Shown here one piece after another: positions 7,951 to 16,424 of a stretch of DNA of 64,000 nt. Every line of letters begins with the position of its first letter. Position 1 is the first letter of the stretch. The position numbers and the translations under genes are program-made. The notes below the pieces were generated by a model, which did no database searches, had not been told where the DNA came from, and saw only the letters and a program-made list of their open reading frames with translations. The DNA comes from UBA2177 sp964351475. Lineage in GTDB: Bacteria; Patescibacteriota; Dojkabacteria; SC72. The stretch lies in NCBI GenBank assembly GCA_964351475.1, contig CAYGOB010000001.1, positions 15,023 through 79,022 of the forward strand, given 5' to 3'.

Positions 7951-8829
7951 ATGCAAAAAACAAACAAGAATAAAGAGATGACCAAGTTAGAAACAGTACT
8001 AATTATTTTGATAGCCATAGCAACTATTGGATCATTTCTGGCAGGAAGGGCAGTAGCAGAACAACATGAGGGTACTCCTAAAGCAGATTCAACCTCAATA
8101 ATAAAACAACTATCCGATGACCTTACAGCACTAGGATACGGTTCAACTGAACCAGGTAGTTGGGGCAATGCTGGTGAAATGTGGAATAGGATATATTCAG
8201 CAGGAGTATGGGTACCATCTTTAGCAGATGCTCAGGACTCAGATGTAGTATCTGGAAAACAATTCTATTCAGGCTCTGACCGCACATTGAGAACAGGCTC
8301 TTTTCAAACTATAGATTGGGAGAAACAATCTCTACTTCAAATGGATAACAGGGATAGTACAGACTATGGAGAGACAAGTAGTTGGGACAAGACTAATAAT
8401 AGCCCAGAGGTTTGGTATGATGAGGTAACAGGTTTGTATTGGAGTGCAAGTCAGGGTAGTATGGCAAATGATTTTGTAAGGTCTACCTGTGATTTTTACA
8501 CTACAGTCCCAAGAGGAGATTATAATGGGGGGGATGAGAGTTGTGATGCCGCAATAAATCATTGTGCAACATTGAGCCTAGCTACACATACAAATGCTTC
8601 AGCAAAGACAGATTGGTATTTACCATCTCAGATAGAGTTAATGCAGGCATACATAAATGGAATATACAAGAAGACCAGTACTGGTTGGGTTACTACAAGC
8701 CAATTTTGGTCTAGTACCGAGTTTCAGAGTTATCCTACTATTGCATGGGGCACTTACCTAGGTAATGGACAGACGAGCCCTCATACTAAGACCACGAGCC
8801 TCGCTGTTAGGTGTGTTCTCCGGGATTAA
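7951..8829 (+). CDS. DGR target: membrane-anchored C-type-lectin-like (Lcl/DUF1566-type) protein
   Basis: 292 aa. A hydrophobic segment at residues 15-32 (signal anchor) is followed by a helical neck and a C-terminal DUF1566/Lcl-type domain with WYDEVTGLYWS, ADWYLPS-like and FWSSTE motifs, the ligand-binding C-type-lectin fold of DGR variable proteins. The last 41 codons form the variable repeat. Twelve codons differ from the template (F258, S260, Y261, P262, I264, G267, Y269, G271, Q274, S276, P277, H278); the scaffold residues between them are constant. I chose the ATG at 7951 because the longer frame runs through repeat copy E; ATG 7978 is an alternative. It is probably a surface receptor or adhesin whose binding face is diversified. 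Confidence 0.88.
   Translation: MQKTNKNKEMTKLETVLIILIAIATIGSFLAGRAVAEQHEGTPKADSTSIIKQLSDDLTALGYGSTEPGSWGNAGEMWNRIYSAGVWVPSLADAQDSDVVSGKQFYSGSDRTLRTGSFQTIDWEKQSLLQMDNRDSTDYGETSSWDKTNNSPEVWYDEVTGLYWSASQGSMANDFVRSTCDFYTTVPRGDYNGGDESCDAAINHCATLSLATHTNASAKTDWYLPSQIELMQAYINGIYKKTSTGWVTTSQFWSSTEFQSYPTIAWGTYLGNGQTSPHTKTTSLAVRCVLRD
8704..8825 (+). other. DGR variable repeat (VR)
   Basis: 122 bp aligned without gaps to the template at 9158-9279. I count 18 differences: 17 fall on template adenines (A to T, G or C) and one on a template T (T to G at 8772). The first 18 bp and the last 43 bp are identical despite containing adenines. The last block, ending GTTCTCCGGGA, would be the initiation-of-mutagenic-homology region. 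The VR ends one base before the stop codon's preceding codon, at the very 3' end of the target gene. Confidence 0.95.
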
Positions 8830-8837
8830 ATACTATA

Positions 8838-8915
8838 GGGCGTTTGGTTGTGGGTATTTTAAATATTTCCCCTTTTTCTTTTTGTAATACCTATTTTAAA
8901 ATCAAAACAACGCCC
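8838..8915 (+). other. Long imperfect hairpin after the VR
   Basis: GGGCGTT (8838-8844) can pair with AACGCCC (8909-8915), and GGTATT (8852-8857) with AATACC (8886-8891), starting 12 nt after the VR. It may be a DGR target-site structure or a transcript end; a C4-T5-type tract lies in its loop. Confidence 0.45.
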
Positions 8916-8920
8916 GATTT

Positions 8921-8940
8921 ACAGTGTATTTATACACTGT
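8921..8940. other. Perfect 8-bp-stem, 4-nt-loop hairpin downstream of the VR
   Basis: ACAGTGTA-TTTA-TACACTGT. In the Bordetella phage BPP-1 DGR a hairpin/cruciform of 8-bp stem and 4-nt loop next to the VR aids retrohoming. This one has the same dimensions but lies about 95 nt after the VR and has no T-run, so a terminator is less likely. Function is inferred from analogy only. Confidence 0.45.
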
Positions 8941-9157
8941 AATTTAAAATTTAAAAAATTCCTTGCAACATACTAATTAATATGCAACAATTATCATAAG
9001 CAAGATCTTACAATCTCAACTCCAAAGATGAGCAATGGGTTGTGAGGGAGGCATAATATTTAATCCTACTTGCTGTACCTATTAGGTAATGTTATACAAA
9101 GAATCTTCTGTTTAATACATCAGGTTCTTGGTGGATTTAAAAATTAGCAAGTTTAGA

Positions 9158-9279
9158 TTTTGGTCTAGTACCGAGAATCAGAATAATACAACTAATGCAT
9201 GGAACACTAACCTAAATAATGGAAATACGAACAATAATACTAAGACCACGAGCCTCGCTGTTAGGTGTGTTCTCCGGGA
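9158..9279 (+). ncRNA. DGR template repeat (TR)
   Basis: Template for mutagenic reverse transcription. In the frame of the target gene 11 of the 12 codons corresponding to variable sites are AAC or AAT and one is ACA, the adenine-rich design that gives wide diversity without stop codons. The TR lies 330 nt after the target gene and 9 nt before the avd start. Its last bases (GGGAG with the following A's) also form a Shine-Dalgarno for avd. The stretch 8941-9157 upstream, which should hold the start of the TR RNA, shows no gene; a clear promoter could not be assigned. Confidence 0.94.
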
Positions 9280-9288
9280 GAAGATATT

Positions 9289-9651
9289 ATGCCTCAGGCA
9301 AATAATACAGACAAACCCTTATATTTAGCTGTGTACAAGCTCATTATCTATCTGTATAGTATAGTTCACAATCTTCCAAAAGAACATAAGTATAGATTAG
9401 GAAATGACATCATAGACATTAGTTGGAAGACCCTAGATTCCATAATGTACACAAATACATTAGGAAACGAAGATAAACATATCCAGATAAAGAAAACCTT
9501 AGCAATATTTAATACCTTAAAATATAGGTTAAGGGTTTTAAGTGATTTAAAACTCTTAAGTCATAGGCAATATGCACACATAATTAAACAAACGGTAGAA
9601 ATAAATAAAATGCTAAGGGGTTGGTACAATTGGTCTAAAAAACTTGTATGA
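9289..9651 (+). CDS. avd: DGR accessory variability determinant (Avd-like)
   Basis: 120 aa, basic, all-helical. It fits the bAvd/S23-like four-helix bundle: an LPKEHKYRLG motif near residue 32, a central helix with KTLAIFNTLKYRLRV, then LLSHRQYAHI and a C-terminal MLRGWYNW. Avd forms a pentameric ring that binds the RT and the TR RNA and is needed for cDNA synthesis in BPP-1. I chose ATG 9289, 8 nt after GGGAG; the longer frame would begin inside the TR. Its 3' end overlaps the 3' end of the RT gene on the other strand by 39 bp. Confidence 0.9.
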   Translation: MPQANNTDKPLYLAVYKLIIYLYSIVHNLPKEHKYRLGNDIIDISWKTLDSIMYTNTLGNEDKHIQIKKTLAIFNTLKYRLRVLSDLKLLSHRQYAHIIKQTVEINKMLRGWYNWSKKLV

Positions 9652-10818
9652 GTCTTGAGGTTCTAAATAGGACTTCAGTATCCCAAAATGCTTTTCATAT
9701 ATATTCTTCCTTAAACGATACGAGTTACTCCATCTTAGGTGTCCAAAAGTAGAGTTAATACTTGTACAGATAGATTCAAGATCTTCTTTAGAAGGAGGTA
9801 ATTTAATCTGGACAGCCTCTTCAATACAAAAACGTCTGTTTATGAGAAAACCGTTATTAAAGTAATGTAATTTTTTCTTCAGATTTCCAACTGTCCTGTT
9901 TCTGGATAGTATATATTCTGGTCTAATAACATATCCTACAAAATCAATCCCCTGATACACGCTACCATAGGTGGTTTTTTCTTTCTTTGTATTTAGTTTT
10001 AATTTTTCTAAAAGAAAATTCTCTGTTAGTTTCTCTGCTTTTTGTAATTCTTTTATGTTATTACTAATCAAAAGCATGTCATCGGCGTATCTTAAATAGT
10101 ATTTGATTTTTAATTGACGCTTAATGAATTGATCTACTTCATTTAGATACAAATTAGCAAAAAACTGTGAAGTCAAGTTCCCTATAGCTAAACCTTTCTT
10201 TTTGGGTATAGTAAAGAGGCTTTTACCTTTGGGTAGAAGCTGTAAGAGTGTTTTGTCTCCCTGTAATTCGAAGTCTTGGCAGGGGTTGTGATAAATGATC
10301 TTCATAGAAAGCCACGTTAGGTCGTCAATATCTTTTGTTGGCATAGGAAGTTTTGAGAGATCCTTCAAAAGTATTTGAGCAAGTATATCTTTATCTATGG
10401 AGTAGAAGAAACTTCTAATATCCATTTTAAGGTAATATGCTTTAGAGGTATTATTATGTGTGATCTTATTAAGAAAACTAGATGTTCGTTGAACACCTAG
10501 TAAGCCACCTTTATTTTTTCTACAAGCAAGAGAGTCAAAGATAAATTTTTTATCTATTTCATCTTGAATGTACATGATTAGTAAGTGATGAATAATTCTG
10601 TCGTTAAAGTAGGCGGCAAATATTTCACGAATGGTAGGGTAAGATATTACAAAGCATGAGGAGGTCCCTATTTCATAACTTTTTTCTCTGAGAGCAGTTG
10701 ATAGGATGTGGAGGGTGTCTTCATAATCTAATTCACAATAGAGTGCATGATTACTATTTCTTTTGCCTTTTCTACAAGAATAATATGCTCTAAGTAAGGA
10801 TGAGAGATTAAAAATCAT
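9613..10818 (-). CDS. DGR reverse transcriptase
   Basis: 401 aa. RT blocks in order: the N-terminal LLRAYYSCRKGKR, then REIFAAYFNDRIIHH, FDSLACRKNKGG, YYLKMDIRSFFYSID (catalytic Asp), the DGR/retron-type GLAIGNLTSQFFANLYLNE near residue 215, and catalytic YLRYADDM near 245. The N-terminal motifs and the IGNLTSQ block are those of DGR RTs rather than group II intron proteins; no maturase or endonuclease domain follows. It copies the TR RNA with adenine-specific errors. It is encoded on the strand opposite to target, TR and avd, converging on avd, and has its own TGATATAAT box 7 nt before the ATG. The convergent layout is unusual. Confidence 0.94.
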   Translation of the reverse strand: MIFNLSSLLRAYYSCRKGKRNSNHALYCELDYEDTLHILSTALREKSYEIGTSSCFVISYPTIREIFAAYFNDRIIHHLLIMYIQDEIDKKFIFDSLACRKNKGGLLGVQRTSSFLNKITHNNTSKAYYLKMDIRSFFYSIDKDILAQILLKDLSKLPMPTKDIDDLTWLSMKIIYHNPCQDFELQGDKTLLQLLPKGKSLFTIPKKKGLAIGNLTSQFFANLYLNEVDQFIKRQLKIKYYLRYADDMLLISNNIKELQKAEKLTENFLLEKLKLNTKKEKTTYGSVYQGIDFVGYVIRPEYILSRNRTVGNLKKKLHYFNNGFLINRRFCIEEAVQIKLPPSKEDLESICTSINSTFGHLRWSNSYRLRKNIYEKHFGILKSYLEPQDSYKFFRPIVPTP

Positions 10819-10825
10819 CTCTGAT

Positions 10826-10834
10826 ATTATATCA
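10826..10834 (-). promoter_or_regulatory. Extended -10 promoter of the DGR RT
   Basis: Read on the minus strand: TGATATAAT, then 7 nt, then the RT start codon. This predicts a leaderless RT mRNA independent of the target-TR-avd transcript. Confidence 0.6.
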
Positions 10835-10932
10835 TTAGGTCCTTGGGATTAACACAAAACTAATTTTCTTCTATTTGCCGTACTCTATTTTTAAAAAGAC
10901 TCAATGTGTTAAACTCTATATAGTCTGTATTC

Positions 10933-10961
10933 TTGTCTTTTAAGCGATCTAATGCTAAACT
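10933..10961 (+). promoter_or_regulatory. Promoter of the second FnIII gene
   Basis: TTGTCT at 10933-10938, a 17-nt spacer and TAAACT at 10956-10961; the ATG at 10971 follows 9 nt later, so the leader is very short or absent. Confidence 0.45.
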
Positions 10962-10970
10962 TTTTCTAAC

Positions 10971-13900
10971 ATGAAAAAACCTGTCCGGATAAATATAAAA
11001 ATACCAGCATTAACGTTACTCCTCTTCGCTATTATAGGTATATCAATATTCTTCCTCTCCAGAGTATATGCTACCAACCAAACTCCAATTAAAGGAAGTG
11101 CTACTGTACTAAATACCTCTAATGAAATATTCTTTACCTCTAGTGTATATGGAGCTAACGTAGTAATATCGGATCCAGACCCCGAAGATGAAAACAAACG
11201 TACAATCTCTGGATATGCATGGTCTCAAGATATTGGGTGGATAAAGTTTACTGCAGGAGAATCCCCTGGGGTATTTGTAGATTATGCAACAGGACAAGTA
11301 AGTGGTTCTGCCCATGTAATGAACACAGGTAATGAAATTAAATTTGATTCTAACAACAGTAATACAATTGTTAATACAAATACTGGAGTATTTAGTGGAT
11401 ATGTTTGGTCTGAGGATGTAGGGTGGATAGATTTGGGAACAGACCAAGTATATGTCCAAGACACACTACCTCCTCACAACCCAGATGAAATATCAATATA
11501 TTCAGATGGAAGTAGAACAAAAGAGATTGTGATTTTGGAAGGAAATGTTTACAACTACAGTAATCCCCATATAGAGTGGGAAGAACCCATAGATCCCAGC
11601 ACAGAATCTCACGGTTATCAGTCTAGTGGCATATCAGGATACTACGTATATTGGGGGCCAAGTAATACAGCTATACCCACAAGCTCAGGTACTTTTCAAA
11701 CAGATAATTACATAGATGTAGAAGTAACCCAAAGTGGTATGCACTACTTAAACATTCAAGCAGTAGACAATCACGGAAATATACATACCAATCCTGAACA
11801 TGAATATACTGTTTTAGAGTACAAAGCAGACATTATTCCCCCAACCAATGTTAAATACATAACTACACCAAGTGGAAATTTTGGAAATGTTAATGACATG
11901 TTCTTTAGTTGGCCAAGTGCTCCAGGAGTAGCAAGCAGTGATGAAAATGGAATACTCGGATGGCAGTACAGTCTTAACGATGTCAGCAGTTGGACAGGAA
12001 CCCACGAAAGTGAAAGATTTGACCTTGAGTACATACCATTTGAAGATACTACCTACTCCCACTACTTTACAGAAGAAAAAGACCTGGGAAATATGGTAGT
12101 AGGTAACAACATCATATATTTTAGAACCATAGACAATGCAGGCAATTTTAGTGGGTATATATCTGGAGGAATCTCATACGGAGGTTTGGCTCCTACCTTT
12201 GGAGAAGAACACAATGTGACTGTAACTCCCAACACCAACACCTCTAACGAATTCTCTCTCTCATGGCCCTCTGCCACACCAGAGGAGGGAAGAACCATAG
12301 TCTCATATTACTATATGATAAATAGAACACCTCCTAGCACATACAATACTTTAGTAGACAACCCCTCTCTTTATGTCCCTGTTACAACAACATCTGTATC
12401 TACAAGGATGTTAAACGGAGCCGTAAAAGGAAGCAACACAGTATATGTCGTAGCTGTAGATGACTTAGATGGATACTCTCCAAGCAACTTTATTACTGGC
12501 ACATTTACCCTTAACAGCACTCTCCCAGACCCTGTAATTAACCTAAGTATAGCAGACACCTCAATACGTGAAGCCAAACTATGGAGAGCAAGTTTAACTT
12601 GGGAGGCTCCTGCTTACAAAGGAGATGGTAACCTCTCCTACGTTATACAAAGAAGCCTAAATGGTAGTACATGGGCTACGGTAGGTTCAACAACAGGAAC
12701 GTCATTTTCTGACATTGTCCCAGAAAGTAGAACATACTATTACAGAATAGGGGTCTCTGATGGTTCTGACCAAAGCATAGCAAATCCAACCCCCTCAACC
12801 ACAGTATCCTCCTTTATTCAAGGAAGATACACAGAAGCACCAGAGTTACTCTCTGGAATCATAGTATCTAATGTCGGAACAAGAAAAGCTACAATATCGT
12901 GGGTAACAAGTAGAGAAAGTGATACTAAAATTGCATTCGGACTAAGTAGTAATGACTACTTTGAAGAAGAAGTATACAGTTCAAAACAGGTAACAGAGCA
13001 TGAAATAACGCTACATAATCTCCAACCTGAAACGACATACTACTTCAAAGCCAGATGGACAGACCAAGACGGCAATACAGGAGAAAGCAAAGAAGTCTCC
13101 TTTAGAACAACTGACTCTCCCCAAGTTTACTCTTCAAATGTAGATATGGTTGGGCTAGATTATGCCATAATATCCTTTGAGGTCTTTGGTGCTAGCAAAG
13201 CAGCCGTAGTATATGGAAGGTCTCTAGCATATACAGCAATTGAAGAGATAAACACCTCTCCTGCAAGAAGCAAATACTCTGTAGTTTTGGAAGACCTAGA
13301 CGATGGGGTTGAATACAATTTCAAAATTAGGTTAACAGATGCAGATGGATATATCTATGACTCCATAGAAAACAACGTCTTTAGAACACCTCCTAGACCA
13401 CAGATATCGAATGTACGAGTACAAGAATTAAGAGAGGTAGCAAGTCCCACAGTCGTATTTAGTTGGGAAACAAATACACATACTAACTCAATAGTTAGAT
13501 TTAGAGAAGATTTTGAAGGTGCAAGAGAAAGAGACCAAGTAAGTATGGAAAAAATAAAGGGAGAGCATGAGATGACATTAACAGGACTGGATTCAGAAAC
13601 CCCATATATTGCCTATGTAGAAGGAGTAGATGACTATGGTAACAAAGCAGTATCCGAGGGCGTGAGATTTACTACCGATGTAGATACCAGGCCGCCTAAA
13701 ATATTGAATGTGAAAATTGAGCAGGACTTACAAGGTCGCTCTGTACAAACTGACAGAAGCAGAAGTGCCCAATTCATTATTAGTTGGGAAACGGATGAAC
13801 CAGCAACAAGCAAGATAAATTATGGAGAAGGAGGGGGAGGAGCATATACCTCTAGTTCAAGATTAGACCAAGAGTACAGAATGAAACATCTTGTCATAGT

Positions 13901-14066
13901 ATCTGGTCTAACACCTTCAAAAGTATATAGTTTAGAAATTGAATCCACCGATCCATCAGGAAACACAGGCAGATACGGTCCACTAGTATCCATAACTCCA
14001 AAATCTGCTAATACTGTTTTAGAAACAATACTCAATACTATGTCAAATATGTTTAATATATTCTAA
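10971..14066 (+). CDS. Secreted FnIII-repeat surface protein
   Basis: 1031 aa. Signal peptide/anchor at residues 1-35 (long hydrophobic stretch, then VYA). Two copies of a WSQDIGWIKF / WSEDVGWIDL module sit at about residues 80-165. Ig-like blocks follow, and from about residue 520 five FnIII modules with WVTSRESDTKI, TTYYFKARWTD and similar strands. The C-terminal 20 residues resemble those of the paralogue at 1-4128. No LPXTG. The stop codon overlaps the start of the ABC transporter gene (TAATG), so the two are translationally coupled; the transporter may export or assemble this protein, which is inference from position only. Confidence 0.85.
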   Translation: MKKPVRINIKIPALTLLLFAIIGISIFFLSRVYATNQTPIKGSATVLNTSNEIFFTSSVYGANVVISDPDPEDENKRTISGYAWSQDIGWIKFTAGESPGVFVDYATGQVSGSAHVMNTGNEIKFDSNNSNTIVNTNTGVFSGYVWSEDVGWIDLGTDQVYVQDTLPPHNPDEISIYSDGSRTKEIVILEGNVYNYSNPHIEWEEPIDPSTESHGYQSSGISGYYVYWGPSNTAIPTSSGTFQTDNYIDVEVTQSGMHYLNIQAVDNHGNIHTNPEHEYTVLEYKADIIPPTNVKYITTPSGNFGNVNDMFFSWPSAPGVASSDENGILGWQYSLNDVSSWTGTHESERFDLEYIPFEDTTYSHYFTEEKDLGNMVVGNNIIYFRTIDNAGNFSGYISGGISYGGLAPTFGEEHNVTVTPNTNTSNEFSLSWPSATPEEGRTIVSYYYMINRTPPSTYNTLVDNPSLYVPVTTTSVSTRMLNGAVKGSNTVYVVAVDDLDGYSPSNFITGTFTLNSTLPDPVINLSIADTSIREAKLWRASLTWEAPAYKGDGNLSYVIQRSLNGSTWATVGSTTGTSFSDIVPESRTYYYRIGVSDGSDQSIANPTPSTTVSSFIQGRYTEAPELLSGIIVSNVGTRKATISWVTSRESDTKIAFGLSSNDYFEEEVYSSKQVTEHEITLHNLQPETTYYFKARWTDQDGNTGESKEVSFRTTDSPQVYSSNVDMVGLDYAIISFEVFGASKAAVVYGRSLAYTAIEEINTSPARSKYSVVLEDLDDGVEYNFKIRLTDADGYIYDSIENNVFRTPPRPQISNVRVQELREVASPTVVFSWETNTHTNSIVRFREDFEGARERDQVSMEKIKGEHEMTLTGLDSETPYIAYVEGVDDYGNKAVSEGVRFTTDVDTRPPKILNVKIEQDLQGRSVQTDRSRSAQFIISWETDEPATSKINYGEGGGGAYTSSSRLDQEYRMKHLVIVSGLTPSKVYSLEIESTDPSGNTGRYGPLVSITPKSANTVLETILNTMSNMFNIF

Positions 14067-16213
14067 TGCCAAAAAAGAAACTAATAAGTGTTAAAAATAT
14101 AAATAAGAGCTTTCTCCTAGGTAAAAGAAGAAACAATGTTCTTAAAGATATAAATCTAGATATCTATTCTGGTCAACTAACAAATATCTTTGGACCATCA
14201 GGATGTGGTAAATCTACACTTCTAAACGTCATCATGGGTATAGAGAAGCCAGATACAGGCATTGTAAAGATACATGACGAAGATCTATGGAAGAAAAACA
14301 CCGACGAACAAGCAGACATAAGAAAAAGAGAAATTGGAATAGTATATCAACAACAAAACTGGGTAAGGTCATTGACAGTCATAGAAAACGTTGCTCTTTC
14401 TGCACAGCTCTTAGGGTTTGGTAAGGCAGAATCCTTACAAAGGGCACAAGAGGTATTAAAAGAAGTGGGAATGTTTAAATTTAGAAACTTCTACACCTCA
14501 GAACTCTCCTCAGGAGAACAACAAAGGGTTGGTTTAGCAAGAGCCCTCATAGCCGACCCAGAAATTATCCTAGCAGATGAGCCAACAGGGAACCTGGATA
14601 CAGAAAATGGGGATGAGGTTGTTAAAATATTGAAGAGTTTAGCTAAAAAAGGCAAAGCTGTAGTTTTAGTAAGTCACAATCCCGAATATTTGGACACTTC
14701 TGACACTATAGTAATTATGAAAGATGGCTATATCATTGACTCTCTCAAACAACAAGAGGGAATTGTAAAAAAAGTTAGAACTATTTTAGCCCAAACAGAA
14801 TTAAACAACGAAGAGAAAATCTTTGAAAATGCTAGGAGCAAACCAAACATATCTCAACCATACTATCCCACAGAAACCCTATTTGAGAAAATCAAAGTAT
14901 ATTCTAGGTTAATTTACAGCTTCTTTTACAAATCTTTGCTACTTTTTGTAATATCTGCTCTTACAATTTTCAATCCTACTAAAGCAGAAGAATTTAGAAA
15001 GAAAGCAACTGTTACAGGGGAGAATAATATCCCTATCCTAGATCTAACAGAGCTCTCTTTTAAAAACCTTTTCTTTAAAAAATTCAGAACGGTAGTAACA
15101 ATATTGGGAGTAGGATTAGGTACGGGTTTTGTAGTTTTACTTCTCTCACTGGGTTACGGTATGGAGAGGTTAGTTATTGATCAGATAACAGCGGCAGAAG
15201 ACTTAAGTCAGGTTGATGTTTTTCCTAAAGTTGGAAGCCAATTAGAACTAACCGATGCACTTATTGAGAAGATTGCAGGTATATCTGGAATAGATACAAT
15301 ATATAGAATAAAAAACTTCCCAGGGAGGATAGATTACAAAGGCTCTACAGTAGATGTAGTAGTGTATGGAGTAGAGTTTGAATATTTAGAAAATTCTCCT
15401 GTTAGAAAAGTGGCAGGTGAATTCTTAGAAGAAGAGTCAGACAAATACTCTGCAATTGTTAACAAAGAATATGTTGATTTACTAGGGTTGTTGGGGGATG
15501 ACGTAGTAGGAGAGAGATTAGATTTAAGTGTCATTCAGTCCATGCCACAGGAAGACAGTGAGCCTCAAAACATTCTAGCCCAGGTATTAGGTGTTGTTGA
15601 AGATGATTCTCCTCCTGTCGTATATCTTAAAATGGGCTCAGTTAGGGACTATACCACTGATGAGTATTCTGAATTGACAATAGTTGTTAACAGAGATGTT
15701 TCCTTGGAGGTAGTTAGAAAGCAGATAGAGTCTTTAGGGTTAGAGACTTTTTCTGTAATGGATACAATAGAGCAAGTACAAAACATTTTCACCTATGTAA
15801 GATATGGGTTGTTAGGTTTTGGGGTATTGGCTTTTGCCATAGCATTTTTAGGTATGATAAATACATTGGTTGTTTCATTACTTGAAAGAACTAGAGAGGT
15901 TGGGTTATTAAAAATTATTGGTATGAAGAGAAATGATATTAGGTTTTTGTTCATAATTGAGTCTATGTTTATTGGACTTTTGGGGGGTATAACAGGTGTT
16001 ATTCTGGGTGTTCTTGGTGGATATTTAGTATCTATACTGATATATCTTTTCTCAATGTCAAGAGGTGTAGAGTTTATGATAATTTCATCTTTCCCCCTCC
16101 TTATGATGATACTTGTTGTTTTTTGTACAACGATGTTAGGTTTCTTTACAGGTCTTTACCCAGCAAATAGGGCTGTTAAGATACCTCCTCTTGATGCAAT
16201 TAGGTATGAGTAA
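14066..16213 (+). CDS. MacB-like fused ABC transporter (ATPase + FtsX-type permease)
   Basis: 715 aa. The N-terminal ATPase has Walker A GPSGCGKST (about residue 44), signature LSSGEQQR (about 150), Walker B ILADEPTGNLD (about 172) and an H-loop in VSHNPE. After a linker with a hydrophobic stretch near residue 290, the permease half starts with LSFKNLFFKKFRTVVTILG and a membrane helix, an extracytoplasmic MacB_PCD-like domain, and three helices at the C-terminus with the GLLKIIGMKRNDI coupling motif of FtsX permeases. MacB/LolCDE-type proteins move peptides or lipoproteins by mechanotransmission. The gene overlaps the FnIII gene by one base, implying a shared role at the surface. Confidence 0.87.
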   Translation: MPKKKLISVKNINKSFLLGKRRNNVLKDINLDIYSGQLTNIFGPSGCGKSTLLNVIMGIEKPDTGIVKIHDEDLWKKNTDEQADIRKREIGIVYQQQNWVRSLTVIENVALSAQLLGFGKAESLQRAQEVLKEVGMFKFRNFYTSELSSGEQQRVGLARALIADPEIILADEPTGNLDTENGDEVVKILKSLAKKGKAVVLVSHNPEYLDTSDTIVIMKDGYIIDSLKQQEGIVKKVRTILAQTELNNEEKIFENARSKPNISQPYYPTETLFEKIKVYSRLIYSFFYKSLLLFVISALTIFNPTKAEEFRKKATVTGENNIPILDLTELSFKNLFFKKFRTVVTILGVGLGTGFVVLLLSLGYGMERLVIDQITAAEDLSQVDVFPKVGSQLELTDALIEKIAGISGIDTIYRIKNFPGRIDYKGSTVDVVVYGVEFEYLENSPVRKVAGEFLEEESDKYSAIVNKEYVDLLGLLGDDVVGERLDLSVIQSMPQEDSEPQNILAQVLGVVEDDSPPVVYLKMGSVRDYTTDEYSELTIVVNRDVSLEVVRKQIESLGLETFSVMDTIEQVQNIFTYVRYGLLGFGVLAFAIAFLGMINTLVVSLLERTREVGLLKIIGMKRNDIRFLFIIESMFIGLLGGITGVILGVLGGYLVSILIYLFSMSRGVEFMIISSFPLLMMILVVFCTTMLGFFTGLYPANRAVKIPPLDAIRYE

Positions 16214-16362
16214 AGAGTTTATGAACGGATTAGATTGTTTTAAACTATACCTGTACGATAGAAAGAACTTTTAGTTAGGGTACATAAGGCTTTCACCTTC
16301 GAACCGAGAGCTCTTAAAAACATCTCTTTTTTGACTATTTTCATCCACCAGACCTTATTTTT

Positions 16363-16379
16363 GAGAACATCTCTTTTTT
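16363..16379 (+). terminator. Weak intrinsic terminator after the ABC transporter gene
   Basis: GAGA-ACA-TCTC followed by six T's. The stem is only 4 bp. The block AACATCTCTTTTTT occurs twice here (near 16319 and 16367). The rest of 16214-16424 has no gene. Confidence 0.35.
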
Positions 16380-16424
16380 AGCATTAAATAACTCAATCCC
16401 CATAAGGGTTTTAAAACATAGTGT

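Noticed and set aside
9128..9328. 66-aa frame ending in FWSSTE...RCVL-like sequence
   Set aside because: It is the DGR template repeat read in the target frame; it has no start context and no C-type-lectin core of its own.
9613..10818. Group II intron or retron reverse transcriptase
   Set aside because: No maturase or endonuclease domain, no intron RNA or msr/msd structure; the N-terminal motifs, Avd gene and VR/TR pair fit a DGR.
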